64,000 nt of DNA from Symbiodinium natans. Lineage: Eukaryota; Sar; Dinophyceae; Suessiales; Symbiodiniaceae. Numbering within the stretch: position 1 is the first letter of the stretch; every line of letters starts with the position of its first letter. Below are positions 1 through 10,530 of the stretch, in pieces. The translations under genes were made by a program, and so were the position numbers. Location of the stretch: the NCBI GenBank assembly GCA_905221605.1, contig CAJNDS010000802.1, positions 312,001-376,000 of the forward strand. Reading direction: 5' to 3'. The notes beneath the pieces are model-generated. The model did no database searches and was not told where the DNA came from. It saw only the letters and a program-made list of their open reading frames with translations.

Positions 1-11
1 GCTCCTCGCAG

Positions 12-2174
12 GGCCTGGCTCTTCTCATGTCAAAGAAGCGGGATGCCAATGAGGCTTTGCGAAAGTTTCTGGACAAGAGGGTCGCAAAAGGAGGGCCCTT
101 GATGCCACTTGCAGGCGACGGGATTCTTGTCCCTGTTTCAGCTGGCTCTGCTCAGTCTGCTCAGCCCGGCCCGCCGCGGGAGGAGGTTTTGGAGAACCTG
201 GCCAGGCACAGCCCAACTTTCGATGGCAGCAGCACCCGACTTGACTCAATCATGGCGCACTTGTCTGTTATGGATGGCGTCCGTGACAAAGCCTTTTGGT
301 CTTTGCTGCAATCGCTCGCAAGTGCCTTGAACAACAGCTGCAATGACATGCGGGCGCTCCTCGATTCACTCAAGGACTTGGACAAGCTTCTCAGGGTCCA
401 CAATCTTCTGAGTCTAACGCCGCTGATTCGCCGGGCCCTTCTGTGCACGTGGATGTCCTCAGATCAAGTGTTTGCTTTGTTGGACCTTTGGAGCAGCAGA
501 TGGCCGGAAGCCTTCGAGCGTGATGACGAATCAGCTCCGCAACAGCTGTCTGCAGCGGCTAGAGCATGTGCTGCGGACCTTCCAAAGTTCTTTGTGGGTG
601 ACTTCCTTGGGCATGCCGATCGTCTCGTGAAAATCGCCACAACTTCAGCAGATGATGCACGAGCAGCTTTGAAAGCCTTGGCATCTATTGCAAAGTGGAC
701 AGAAGCGCTAGGTGCCGAGGTTGCGTTGGTGCATGCCGAGGAATTGAGCAATGTTCTCCTGGAAGCTTGCCAGCTTGCCAGCACGGAGACTTCTCAATCT
801 GGCGTGCCTTGCCGCAAAGCCGTGAAAGCCTTGAAGCTCTTGCATGACCGCGAGAAGAGGGCACTGGCGGCAGAGAGCTGGTTGACGTGGGCGCGGGGTA
901 AACTCAACAGTGGCAATGACAAAGTTCTTGCCTTGACCCTCGCGGCGGCCTTGTTCGAGCAAGATTTTCCTGGTGGGCTGTTCCATGACTTGAAAGGCCG
1001 CCCGGACTTCCTGGCCGACGCTCACAGCATTCTCACGAAGAAGGGGGGAGTGGCAACGGACCTCCGCTTTGCGGCTATCGAATGCGTAGCAGCTGCGGGC
1101 TCCGAAGAGGATATTCTCGATCTTCTTTCCGCCCCTGAAAAGGACAGAGCGACGGAGACGGACTCCGCCGAGGCCACATCATGGTTTGATCCGGAGGCCT
1201 CTCATGTCGTCTGTTGCTTGCTGCGCGTTCTTCGCTCTGGCCGTCTTCAAATGTCGACTAAGATGCTGAGCCAAGTGGCGTCGAAAATGTATGCTTGTTT
1301 AGGAGAGACGAGGCCAACCTGCGAGAGTGAGACGATCTTTGACTCACTTCAACGATTGCAGCGTTCATCAGGCAGCAAGGTGCGCCTTGCTGACCGTTTG
1401 CGGTTGTGTCATACCTTGCCGCTGATTTTCGCTTTCTCGCCGGTCAAGAAGCACAGAGAGGCTGTGCAGCGGATGTTGCAGGCTTCATTCACCAAGGCAT
1501 CACGGCGCGCAGAGGAACCTCTGGTGGAGTTTGCAATTGCCTGCTTCATCCATTTTCTATCTTCCGTGGATGTGTTTCAGAGAGAAGTGTCGCTGTCCGC
1601 ATCATCTTTTCCAAACAGCAGCAGGATGTGCCACCTTTTGTGTGAAGCTCTCCTGCGAAGTGATGTGCAGCATTCTATGGAGCTGGCATGGACTGTTCTT
1701 CAAGTCTGCGACCGGACCCTGGATTTTGTGGATAGGGAAAACCCAGCATCGGATGCTATCCACAAAGCAGCAAGCGTTCTTCGCTATGTTATAGAGAAGC
1801 GCTGCCCGAGCCTCGCAGGAAAACCCACCGACGCGCAGGTGACTAGAGGCCGAATGCCAGCCGAGCTGTTTGCCGCTCGCCGAAGTACAGCTCATCGGGC
1901 TTTGCCTGGTATCGATGCAATTGCAGACAAGGAGATGAAGGAGGTGGATGGCGCGGTGGCGAATGACTTCCAGCAAAAGGGCTTGTCCAGTCCTTGCATC
2001 CTTCAGACACCCACACGCCAGAGCTTGCTAAAAGCACGGCACTCTCCCGAGTCTTCAGGCCCAGGTCGCTCATCAGTGACAGCAGTCGCCCGTCCCATGG
2101 CTTCGACAGGCAAGACCAGCCTGGCTGTTCCACCTGCTTGGAGTAGCACTTCCAAAAAGAGGCGGACAAGTTGA
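12..2174 (+). CDS. PDS5: PDS5-like sister-chromatid cohesion factor, 3' part
   Basis: An open frame of about 715 codons ends in TGA. It is almost entirely alpha-helical, of HEAT-repeat style, followed by a basic Ser/Lys/Arg tail (about residues 640-715, ending SKKRRTS) that could be a nuclear signal. By memory of the family, several stretches follow the C-terminal half of PDS5: the 'RLDSIMAHLSVMD..KAF' segment near residue 70, the 'CRKAVKALKLLHD' segment near 262, and 'VRLADRLRLCHTLPLIFAFSP' with the helices after it near 450. PDS5 binds the cohesin kleisin and controls cohesin loading and release on chromosomes. An ATG lies at 27, but the frame is open upstream and an acceptor-like CGCAG ends at 11, so this is probably the last large exon of a longer gene. 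PDS5 proteins are usually 1100-1400 residues. No frameshift is seen. Another HEAT-repeat chromosome protein is the main alternative. Confidence 0.58.
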   Translation, partial: GLALLMSKKRDANEALRKFLDKRVAKGGPLMPLAGDGILVPVSAGSAQSAQPGPPREEVLENLARHSPTFDGSSTRLDSIMAHLSVMDGVRDKAFWSLLQSLASALNNSCNDMRALLDSLKDLDKLLRVHNLLSLTPLIRRALLCTWMSSDQVFALLDLWSSRWPEAFERDDESAPQQLSAAARACAADLPKFFVGDFLGHADRLVKIATTSADDARAALKALASIAKWTEALGAEVALVHAEELSNVLLEACQLASTETSQSGVPCRKAVKALKLLHDREKRALAAESWLTWARGKLNSGNDKVLALTLAAALFEQDFPGGLFHDLKGRPDFLADAHSILTKKGGVATDLRFAAIECVAAAGSEEDILDLLSAPEKDRATETDSAEATSWFDPEASHVVCCLLRVLRSGRLQMSTKMLSQVASKMYACLGETRPTCESETIFDSLQRLQRSSGSKVRLADRLRLCHTLPLIFAFSPVKKHREAVQRMLQASFTKASRRAEEPLVEFAIACFIHFLSSVDVFQREVSLSASSFPNSSRMCHLLCEALLRSDVQHSMELAWTVLQVCDRTLDFVDRENPASDAIHKAASVLRYVIEKRCPSLAGKPTDAQVTRGRMPAELFAARRSTAHRALPGIDAIADKEMKEVDGAVANDFQQKGLSSPCILQTPTRQSLLKARHSPESSGPGRSSVTAVARPMASTGKTSLAVPPAWSSTSKKRRTS

Positions 2175-3591
2175 CCGAGCCATGCCACGGCGTCTTTCTG
2201 CTCGTACGAGCAATGTTCGGGGGTTGCCAGACTGCGGATGAACAGTCCGCTGTTTGGCTGGGGCTGAGTTTTCACTGAGGAACCAGACTTGAGCAGATAT
2301 TCTATGCATGCGTCGTATCAGGATATTTATCCGCAGAGCAGTACAACACAGTCTGGTTCAGCAATGAGGCTTCATTGTGCAGAGTTTGCAAATGCATTCT
2401 GGCGATCATAGGTGTGCAGGGGAATTGGCCAAACGTCGCGCAAGTTTGCTTGATCTGCTGATGTTCTGTTCCAGGGATATCTGGGCAGTCAGTTACAGAC
2501 CGCGACCGGTGATGCGGTTTGCAGCTCAGGTCGGAGCGGCGACACAGATGAGGAAGAAGCTTTTTGGCTGCAAACCGTGAGTCTAGTCTCTGCTGTGATC
2601 ATTTGTCAGACTGGTGCTTTCCACGAGCTGCAGATACAGCGGCAGGTCGTGGAAAGGTTGTCGCTTCTGGCTGGTGCCGCAGCAGCTGCAGGGACCTTGA
2701 AGCTGATTGGGAGCATTTTGAAATTCGTTGCACAGTGGATGTTTAATGACTGCGTGGCGAGCTTTGAAGGGATCCCTAAGATCCAGCATTTGCGCTACAC
2801 CTGCAGCTGCCATTGTAGTTTAGTCTGTGTTTCTTCGCGGTTTTGCGTGAAGGGCGATGACCTGCTGAGAGCTCGCCGGATTTGTCTTCGCTTGCGCGAT
2901 TCTTACGAGGGAGTTGTGAAAGCGCCCAGATGAATCATGCATCTGCATCTGTCAGGATGGCATTGAAGGAAGTGGCGCAACCTGGGCAATTGAGGGGTGG
3001 CTTGACGCAAATACTCATGCATGCATATGCATGTAATGTGTAGCTGGAGATGCTGGAGCTTGTGACGTCTGCCAGGGGAGACGCATGGAACGAAGCCCGC
3101 AGAGCTGCTGCCGTATGGCGCCTATCTGTGCCCATCATATTCTTGGTGCTGAGACTGGGTGGCCCCACCTTCGTGTATTGGAGAGGGTAAGGTGAGTGGT
3201 GGTGTTTTGCATTCAGGGAATGGTTGTTTGCAGATCTGCGTTGTGTGGTCTGCATTGATTTGGTGTTGTGGTTTCGGTTGGTGTCGGTGGTGCCATCTGA
3301 AGCGATTGATGGGAAGCGGCAGGCAGTGGTAACTTTGTGAGGTCTTCGGTATTACATGCGCTCATTTGTGCTCATGCTCGCGGGGGCGACGCAGATGCAG
3401 CTTTCTCCCTCTTAGGCTCTTTGGAGGCGGGTCGTGTTCTGTAAATTGTAAATGCTGCATCCTTGTTTCTTTCTCGCACAAGTTCTGGCATCTTTGGAAG
3501 CTGCAGTGCCCAGGCGCAGGGTGGTGCTGGCCCCTCGCTTGAAATACTTGTTGCTCATGCATTGGGTAGTGATTCTTACACGCTTCTCTAG
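2175..3591 (+). other. Non-coding stretch downstream of the PDS5-like gene
   Basis: No convincing exon was found. A frame at about 2577-2930 is open for 118 codons, with an Ala-rich helix-like part (HELQIQRQVVERL), but it has no family resemblance and no clear splice sites. No AATAAA-type signal stands out after the stop at 2174. Confidence 0.4.
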
Positions 3592-3710
3592 GTGTGACCG
3601 AGACGATACCCATGGAGATCTTTGAGGAACTCATTGAAGGCTGCATGTCGTTTCCAGTGGCGCAAGCTGTCAAGACGTCGCAGGTGCACGTGGTCGCTTG
3701 TCCAGGTCTG
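3592..3710 (+). CDS. Possible isolated exon, function unknown
   Basis: A 119-base frame lies between a good acceptor (pyrimidine-rich ...CTTCTCTAG) and a good donor (GTAAGC). It reads VTETIPMEIFEEL and then a Val/Ala-rich part ending VACPGL. It could be an early exon of the giant repeat gene ('VTE.T.M.I' resembles the start of a repeat) or of another gene. No downstream partner exon in phase was identified with confidence. Confidence 0.33.
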
Positions 3711-5219
3711 GTAAGCGGGGGCCGAGTGGAAGCTGCCGTTGCTGCCTTTCAACGCCTGCGGACATGGACACTTGTGGTTTCGAGCTCAACCCGATTTCTT
3801 CTTTGAGAGTGCCCCCGTCCACCAGCTTGCAGGTTCCATCTTTGCGGCTGTACGTGCAGATGATCAAAGCCTGTGGCATTGTTCGGGTAGTTTGCTTGGG
3901 CTGTCTTGCATCATGTCGAGCTACTTTGCGGCTTGGTCAGTCATGCTTGTTCGATTGCTTGATGCATCCTGTGTGTCGTCATGCCAAGGGCTTAGCTTGC
4001 AGTGCCGTATGGTCGGAAAGTTGCTGGTCGGATAGAAGCTCGAAATCCATAATCCTCCTTCGCAATTTTTTTGGCTTGCAGCTTATGTGGCCTCTCAGCC
4101 AGGGATGGCGCGGAAGGCCTGCATCGCAAAGAAGATTAGATCCTCAGTCCTAGGCATGTGCTGGCGCATGTTTCAGCGACAAAGTTGCACACGAGCCAAC
4201 CCCTTCTAGATCAACCTTTGCATCCGTACCGTCTCATGCTGTCTCTTTCCCACAGGCGCGCTGCTCGCGCCTTAAGGCTCGCAGGGCAGCGTGGCATGGA
4301 CGCCAGACTGTGACTGAAAATGATGCCAAACTTTGCTGGTAGTGTCGTGTTCCGTGCCCGATTTCGTTTTTCGCGGCGTCCCTGCTGAGGATGACAGGTT
4401 GCACCTTGTCTGCTATGGCCACTTCGTGAATGCAGTATTGACTACTAGAATCTTGGCGAGGATTTAGCCCGAGGTGAGCCGGGGTCTGCTGTAATCGGGT
4501 GCTGTCGGTGGAAGGTACTTTTCGAGAAACCTTTGCAGACGGAGCTGAGGGTCCAAGTTGCACCAGTCCATAATTCGGAGGTCAGCACAAGAGCCCAACC
4601 TTCGTGTTTGGATTTAACCAGCACAAGCACCCCCGAGCCCAGAAAACCATGGTTTCCCAGACTCAGACCACCAGCCGTTTCGCAGGATCCACGCAGTCAC
4701 ATGCTCGGGTAGGTCGGCAAAAGCAGGTTGAATCTCACACTTTAGATGAATTCATACAAGCAGCTTTTGTGTTGTCATCCTCATGCCCATGTTGAGTTAG
4801 ACTCTGCACGCGAGAGAAACGAACGCACAACATTCAAGTACAAATAGCCAAGACCTCGTTAGCGGATCACAAAAACAATATCTTTGAAGTTGTCGCATGT
4901 GCCACTCTGTCTACTGTACAAGTTCACTAGAGTCACCAGAACTCATGTGGGCTTTTGGTCCGTGCTTTCCCTGTTCAACTTCGTTCTGTCTTTAATCGCT
5001 TTACAAAATCGTGTCCAATGTCTTCTTCCATTCTTCAGATCAGCTGTTCACTCCTTAGAATCGCCACGTCGCAGTTCAGAGGGGAAGACTGGGCAACATA
5101 TTCCGCCTGTGAGTGTGCTAGGTGTGGAGTGCCACGGAGAACTTGTTCTGGGAGGTCTATCTTTTTTAGGAATTTTTTTGTTTGTTTTTGAGATTTTTTT
5201 TGTCCTTGCTACTGGTAAA
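3711..5219 (+). other. Non-coding stretch
   Basis: Nothing recognisable as protein. The sequence becomes T-rich before the telomeric tract (5160-5215). Short open frames here lack repeat or domain motifs. Confidence 0.4.
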
Positions 5220-5275
5220 CCCTAAACCCTAAACCCTAAGCCCTAAACCCTAAACCCTAAACCCTAAACCCTAAA
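5220..5275 (+). repeat. Interstitial telomere-type repeat (CCCTAAA)8
   Basis: Eight units of CCCTAAA run head to tail, with one variant (CCCTAAG, third unit). This is the C-rich strand of TTTAGGG, the telomere unit of plants and many alveolates including dinoflagellates. It is flanked by T-rich sequence on the left and A-rich sequence on the right, so it sits inside the contig rather than at an end. Confidence 0.95.
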
Positions 5276-5789
5276 GCAAAACACAAAAAAAGCCCAAAAA
5301 AACAAAAAACTCATAATTTAATTCTCCGGCCCTTGTTCTGCTGGTGTTGCCCCTTCTCCCATCCCATCCAAAGAAAACCTTGTACCTCCTAGTGCCCTGT
5401 CGGGCAACACCTGTGGCTTTGCATGGATCTGGTAGCACAGCACTTGTCCAATGTGCAGACTTGTATGGAGCAAGCAGTGCCTGTCTCGTTTCTTGATTTT
5501 AGGATGGTTTTGGATTATTTGGACTCTGGTCGTGAGCGCTGGTGGCGTCAGCCCCGTTGCGACCGTGCAGTCTGATGCTCTCCATGTGTGGGTGCACGCA
5601 GCATGGCCGCTTTCAGTCTTTTGCTCATTTCAGCTTTGTGACCCTTCGCTTTGTGCTGATGTAGAGTTGGCGTGTTCCGACTTCTGTCGGAAGAACTTGC
5701 AAGCCATGTGAAGATTTCTGCATCATCTGATTGCTCCGCCGCTTTGCGGAGGATGCCAATGCACCACCGAAGCTGCGACCCTGCGAGAG
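5276..5789 (+). other. Stretch with a possible signal-anchor start
   Basis: An ATG at 5451 opens a frame with a hydrophobic segment (FLILGWFWIIWTLVVSAGG) followed by SPVATVQSDALHVWVHA. This could be the N-terminus of the giant extracellular protein, since recognisable repeat exons begin about 350 bases later, but no splice link was proved. The rest shows nothing. Confidence 0.25.
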
Positions 5790-5790
5790 T

Positions 5791-5841
5791 TCTGGTGGTG
5801 GGGCGTGGTTCACTGTGACCGAGGATGCTTGGGAAGCCCCG
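5791..5841 (+). CDS. Giant repeat gene: possible first cadherin-like exon
   Basis: The frame reads FTVTEDAWEAP, matching the 'T.(E)ED....P' strand that opens the repeats elsewhere in the window, and it stops at a GTGTGT donor. The 5' boundary is not resolved. It is followed in the expected order by the exon at 6060. Confidence 0.35.
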
Positions 5842-6059
5842 GTGTGTGATCCTTGGTGGAAGTTGGATGAGGGGATGTGGAGGTCGGAATTTGCCTGAAG
5901 CAAGGTTCGTACTTGCAGGCTGAAGCGAGGCCCCTCCAGCCCTGCCAGTAGCTGCAATCCTCGTCAGCAAAAGCAGACAGCCGGCTACGGCTGGTGTGGT
6001 ATCTAAAATTCTAAACTTGCAGCGGTTGCACCTACATGGTAATGCCTGCCGAGTTGCAG

Positions 6060-6150
6060 GTTTCCCTGACCGACGATGCTGATGAAATGGAAGGAACATA
6101 CATGGACCTACACGTCTGGGTATCAACAGGCCTGTTTCTGCAAACTTCGT
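6060..6150 (+). CDS. Giant repeat gene: cadherin-like exon (D.DA..G element)
   Basis: The exon begins after GAGTTGCAG. It reads VSLTDDADEMEGTYMDLHVWVSTG, the 'S..D.DA.EG....V.VSTG' part of the repeat. The 3' end is uncertain; a GT lies at 6120 and the frame stays open for a few codons beyond it. Confidence 0.5.
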
Positions 6151-6622
6151 TTCTAGGGGCTCAGGTTCCTGCACCGTCCTAGGACATGTGCCGGTCGTTT
6201 GTAGCGCCGCGCGACGAAAGATCCACTAACGCATTGCAGGGATGGTGCGCTGCGACGGTGTGGCTGGCGTTGAGCTGAGACCGAGCTTGTTCACTACGCA
6301 GTGCACAGGCAGGCTGCCCCGCCAACAATTCACGACATGTCTGGTTTCCGTTCTGGCCCGCCGGGAGAAGTTTGGGTGTGAGAGTCACAGGAGCAGTGGG
6401 CATTCGAGAGGGCAGGCCCGCCTCCCTGCGGCCAGGTGTTTCCAGCCGACCGGCGGCCATTGTCAAGGACACGGAGTCGTGTGAGCTGCGCTCGGATGGC
6501 AAACTGCGTGCAAGCTTCCGTGAAGCACGGAGCTGCCTGGAGACCTTTGGCAGCTTTCCGGTCACAAAGGATCCCATGGCGGCCCAGGCTGTTGCAACTG
6601 TGTTTTGTCTTTTCTTGTTCAG

Positions 6623-6706
6623 TCTACCAAGAGCAAATCCGAGGAACTTGGTGTACACTCCTCCCTCAAACTTCAATGGCGACTTGGACTTCATCAACTT
6701 GAGGTT
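6623..6706 (+). CDS. Giant repeat gene: cadherin-like exon (Y.PP.NF.G element)
   Basis: It has a strong acceptor (TTTTCTTGTTCAG) and a strong donor (GTAAGT). The protein includes NLVYTPPSNFNGDLDFI, a textbook copy of the 'L.Y.PP.NFNG.D' element that closes each cadherin-like repeat. It completes the repeat begun at 6060. Confidence 0.7.
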
Positions 6707-7690
6707 GTAAGTACCGGCGGGTTGAGAATTCCGCGGTGTTGCGGAGTGGTTGTTCGTCCAACGAGGCTGCGCCTCGTTCCTCCCATCACTTCCCATCGTT
6801 ACCGTGCGAGCATCGTGTTTGCTAAATAGGGCCTGCTCTTGTCAGGAGGTCAAAACCGACACATGACAGAACAACAGATGTATGGAAATTGTGTTTGCAA
6901 ATTTGGGGGGGCCGGGGACTGGGGGGGGGGGGGGGGGGGGGGGGCGGTGTCCCCCCGGCCGAAACTCTGAAACTTTTTTGCTGAATCAATACAGTAGTTC
7001 CGATATAACGATTGCAGGTGTCAAATCATGGGGAATCCACGTACAAAACGTGCAAACAACATCACAAACTTCAACATCGTCCCAACCCTCCGCACCCAGG
7101 CCTTTTAAGGCTGCGCAAGCCTGCTTTCAAAGACAGCATGCCGTCACGGGGACCATGGAGTACACACACGAACATATATACCAAGACGGAGCCTTTGGGA
7201 TTCCCTAATGGGCCCAAGTTGCAAGATAAGGTTGCTTGTAGTTCCGGGCCGCAGTACTTGCTCGGATGCTCAGCGACACCGTCCCACTTCGCATGATGGG
7301 CGGCGCTGAGCATTTCCGAGTAGTCATGCCTTTTCAGTAATTCTAGTTCTACATGCCGCATTGCTGTGTCATTCTGCCTGTGTTCTGCGACGTGCGCTTC
7401 TAGGCGATGTGCAGATGCGCATCACTGTTTCGGACGCTTGGCCCAGTATCGGAGCGTGTCACTTGCAAACGTGTTTCTTGCTTGAGGAGGGCTTCTCTCT
7501 CTCACCTTGATCGATCGTTGCAGCTGTTGATGTGCTCCCAGAGTGGTGTGCAAGAGAGAACCTTTTTTTGTGTGTATTCATGTGTGTAATAAGGTTAGAA
7601 GCAGGGGGCTTGGAATGAGTAGGGCAGCGGGCACAGAAGCTGGTTTTGCTAAGCGTGCAACTGCTGTGCAGCTGCTATCAGCTGCTTGCC
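6707..7690 (+). other. Intron or intergenic stretch with a G run
   Basis: Holds a near-pure G run at 6921-6944. No exon was recognised. It lies immediately upstream of the membrane-protein ORF. Confidence 0.4.
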
Positions 7691-8584
7691 ATGTCTGATG
7701 GAGACCGTGGCTCGGTGCTGCTGTCCGGCGCCGGAGCACCCAGCAGGCTTGCGACGGTGGGATATTGGACCATCGCCGTGGGCCACTTGTGGGTGTTGCG
7801 AATTCATGCGCTGACCACAGGCGCAGAAGCAATGCTATTCGCAACTCTTGCTTTGGTTGAGGTTGCTTTGGCTTTGGAAGCCGCTGTTTACGCCGTTGGC
7901 GGGCTGGGAACCCAAATTGGCCTGCCGATCTTGACACTTCTTGGCCGGGTGCGCTTGCTGGGTGCGGCCATGGCTTGGCCTTGGCTCCTTCCATGGGTTT
8001 CCGAACTCGGTTGCCGCTGTCATGTCGTCACTCCTGGTTACGGGTTGACCTTGGTGCATGCCACGACCGCCCTGGCAGGTCTTCTGACTCTGTTCTATCT
8101 TGGGGGCGAGATGCAGCTTGCCGTCTTTGCATCCCCAGCCAATAGCAGCGACACGATGACGGGATGTATGCCAAGTCCAATTCTAGCAGGGCAGTTCCGC
8201 TTAGACAAGGCCGATTTGGAGGAGACAGGAAGGGCGGTCTTTGTCCCTGCCCAAGCAAGGAAGGGCCTTTATGTGGGAGCAGGACTGGCCTTACTCGTGC
8301 ATCTCTGCTTCGGGATGGCGTTCGCTCTATTTGGAGTCCCAGGCTTTCCACCCTGGCTGCTGGTCGGAGCCCTTGCAGCGATGCTGGGCCGATCATTTGG
8401 ACAGCTTCCCCCCATGGCGAAAGACCGGGAGAAAGGCGCATCCAATGATTCAAGGATTCTTTGGCGACGCGAAGGTCCCCGATTGGTGGTTCGCCTTTGT
8501 GAGCTGGCTTGGATCTGGTGTTGCGTGATGGAACTGCAGAGGTGTGAGACCTCCAGTGAGTGGCTTCCCGTTTGTGCCGCATAG
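7691..8584 (+). CDS. Multipass membrane protein, unknown family
   Basis: A 297-codon uninterrupted frame starts at the ATG giving MSDGDRGSVLLSG. An in-frame ATG 15 codons upstream (7646) would add a Cys/Leu-rich leader and seems less likely. About six hydrophobic segments are visible, near residues 22-42, 45-66, 76-100, 117-138, 194-217 and 220-236. They include LFATLALVEVALALEAA and LALLVHLCFGMAFALFG. The loop between segments 4 and 5 is polar and ends in a basic stretch; the C-terminal 45 residues are cytosol-like with Cys pairs. I do not recognise the family. It lies between exons of the giant gene on the same strand with no visible introns, so it may be a nested or retroposed gene. It could also be the whole of an ordinary single-exon gene if the exons at 5.8-6.7 kb belong to a separate locus. 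Confidence 0.5.
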   Translation: MSDGDRGSVLLSGAGAPSRLATVGYWTIAVGHLWVLRIHALTTGAEAMLFATLALVEVALALEAAVYAVGGLGTQIGLPILTLLGRVRLLGAAMAWPWLLPWVSELGCRCHVVTPGYGLTLVHATTALAGLLTLFYLGGEMQLAVFASPANSSDTMTGCMPSPILAGQFRLDKADLEETGRAVFVPAQARKGLYVGAGLALLVHLCFGMAFALFGVPGFPPWLLVGALAAMLGRSFGQLPPMAKDREKGASNDSRILWRREGPRLVVRLCELAWIWCCVMELQRCETSSEWLPVCAA

Positions 8585-9099
8585 AGTCATAGAGGTCTTT
8601 GCCCACTTCGCCCCTTTATGCAGCTTCGTGCAGGACACGGTTCCTGAGCCCATGCCGGAGGCTTTCACGAGTGCCACAGGAAAGCCCTAAGTACAGAGAT
8701 GCACCGAGGCTTCACTGCTCAGGATCCGACAGGAGTTGCAACGCATCACCTGAAAAAAGCACCTTTGCAGCTGCAGCACCTTTGCAGCTACAGCTACAAC
8801 TGCTGTCGCCTGCGCTAAGCAGCCAAGGACAATGGTTTCACAGGCTCTTTGCAAGCTTCTGCTGGCGAAATTCGGACGACAACGGAGCTGACGACAATCC
8901 AGGCATCTGGGCATAATATAGTTAGGATGACCCGCGAACGCTCGCCTGTGCGACCGGTCCGCGCGGGCCTACTTGCACAAAGTGTGTTGTGTTTTTCGAC
9001 TCGAAGGCTTTCCAGGTGCCCGGGACTAGGATTCTTTCAGCTTGTCCAGACAGCATCAGGCCTGCTTAGAATGCACCGCTCCTTTGTGTTTATCTCGAG
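8585..9099 (+). other. Non-coding stretch
   Basis: No convincing exon. A frame at 8849-9103 is open but shows no repeat motif. Confidence 0.35.
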
Positions 9100-9190
9100 G
9101 TAGAAGCGGTGAATGACATGCCTTACCTGACGTGGATCACCTTGCCGCCGAAGGACAGCCTGAATCCTCACCACCTTTTCGAAGGTCGAA
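9100..9190 (+). CDS. Giant repeat gene: VNDAP-type linker exon
   Basis: The frame after TATCTCGAG reads VEAVNDMPYLTWITLPP, the linker and first strand of a new cadherin-like repeat ('VNDAP.LT'). The 3' boundary lies before a TGA at about 9195. Confidence 0.6.
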
Positions 9191-9439
9191 ACTGACCTCA
9201 ATCCAGACTTGCTTTGTGAAGTTGCAAATGCTCTACAGGAAATGCTCAACAACGAATCCTTTCCTTTCCAAGGCGCAGCCAGAGCTTCGCTCGTCAAACT
9301 GACTTGTCCAACTGACCTGCTCTGGAGGGCTTCGCATACATGATCCCGATGTCGTGGGCTGGCGTGCTGACAGGATTGCCTGCGTGCTCGACTCGCTGTT
9401 GCTGATTCCTTCATTTTTGCCTATGGGAGAAGTGATGAG

Positions 9440-9530
9440 CAGGAGCGAAAGCTTCACACTGACCTTTGAGACACTGGGTGGGGAGATCTTTTTTCCGCTT
9501 GGCGAGCCCCTTCTGCGTGAGCAGGCTCAC
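9440..9530 (+). CDS. Giant repeat gene: probable cadherin-like strand exon
   Basis: The frame reads SFTLTFETLGGEIFFPLGEP, fitting the 'V.V.....G.I..P' strand element that follows the VNDAP linker. Splice ends are not certain. Confidence 0.42.
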
Positions 9531-9841
9531 TGCTCCAGGGCTCACCTGCACATGTTTGCCGATCACTCACTGCAGCAGAGGGCGGGAGGATTACAGTCAG
9601 TCTCCTACCAAAAAAGATGCTGCGCCGTGGTGGTGATCGGATCATTTCGCTGCACCTGGGGTGATGCGATGGACATAAGAATGTGTGCAGTGTATGGTGC
9701 ATCCTGGTTGTCATTTTGCGCACGGTGTGCGGAGATGCTTGTTGTGTTTGTTTGCTTCGCGCTGTCTTGCCTGCCTGCTTGCTTGCTGTACAACGCCCCG
9801 CACGCAGGCATGCTTGCTTGCACGCGCGCTTTTGTGTGCTT

Positions 9842-9895
9842 GTGCATGCACACATGCACGCGCACACACACACACACACACACGCACAAACACGC
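9842..9895 (+). repeat. (AC)n-rich microsatellite
   Basis: Alternating AC/GCAC, CA-pure at about 9863-9882, in intron sequence. Confidence 0.8.
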
Positions 9896-10142
9896 ATGCC
9901 TTGCAATCAGACGTTCGTGCTACATTTGCGCCGTGGGCCGTGGCAGACTGTCGTATGTTCCAGTCACAATACAGCACTCGTCCAACGCATCAGTTCATGT
10001 TTCCCCTGATGCGCAATCAACATCATACATTGTCCTCGTAAGTCTCACTCGCACAACTACAACTTTCGAAACGCAATTCGAGAGTATGGGTCAATGGTGT
10101 TGCTGTTCATCATGTGCAAGAGCTGCTTTTTGCTTGGAGGTA

Positions 10143-10218
10143 CCTGCCCCTCCACAGCGGAGCACCTACGTGCGTCTGCAAGGGAACCTCAGTGCGGTGC
10201 AGGCCAGCTTTCGAAGGA
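10143..10218 (+). CDS. Giant repeat gene: GT/DLN-type element exon
   Basis: Reads RLQGNLSAVQASF, the 'F.G....V..A' element that precedes the Y.PP element. Ends are approximate. Confidence 0.5.
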
Positions 10219-10286
10219 GGAAGTAGTGCGTCAACGCGGAGCCGGGCCGCCGGGAACGGGTTCTGGTGCAAGATTCCCTGCTGCAG

Positions 10287-10415
10287 GAGTCCTGCAAGAG
10301 GTTTGTCTACAAGCCTCCGGCATGGTTTGTTGGGGAAGATGTCGTCATTGTACGGGTGTCAGATGGTGGCCTTGCCGGTAGCGGGGGCAACCTTACTGGA
10401 GAGCTTGGCTTCAGG
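10287..10415 (+). CDS. Giant repeat gene: Y.PP.WF.G cadherin-like exon
   Basis: Follows CCTGCTGCAG and ends at a GTGAAG donor. The protein includes FVYKPPAWFVGEDVVIVRVS and then DGGLAGSGGN, the clearest copy of the closing repeat element in the window. It joins in phase to the exon at 10531. Confidence 0.72.
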
Positions 10416-10530
10416 GTGAAGGCACCCAGCTTCACCGCATTGTGATGCAGTGTGTCATCGTGCGTCATCTTAGGGGTTGTCTTGCAAGTGGCTGCGTCAT
10501 CTCATGTGCAGATATGTGCAGGTGTCTCAG

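Noticed and set aside
5548-6796. Two long minus-strand frames (about 205 codons each)
   Set aside because: They overlap + strand exons with clear repeat motifs (6060 and 6623-6706); composition suggests mirror frames of G+C-rich sequence.
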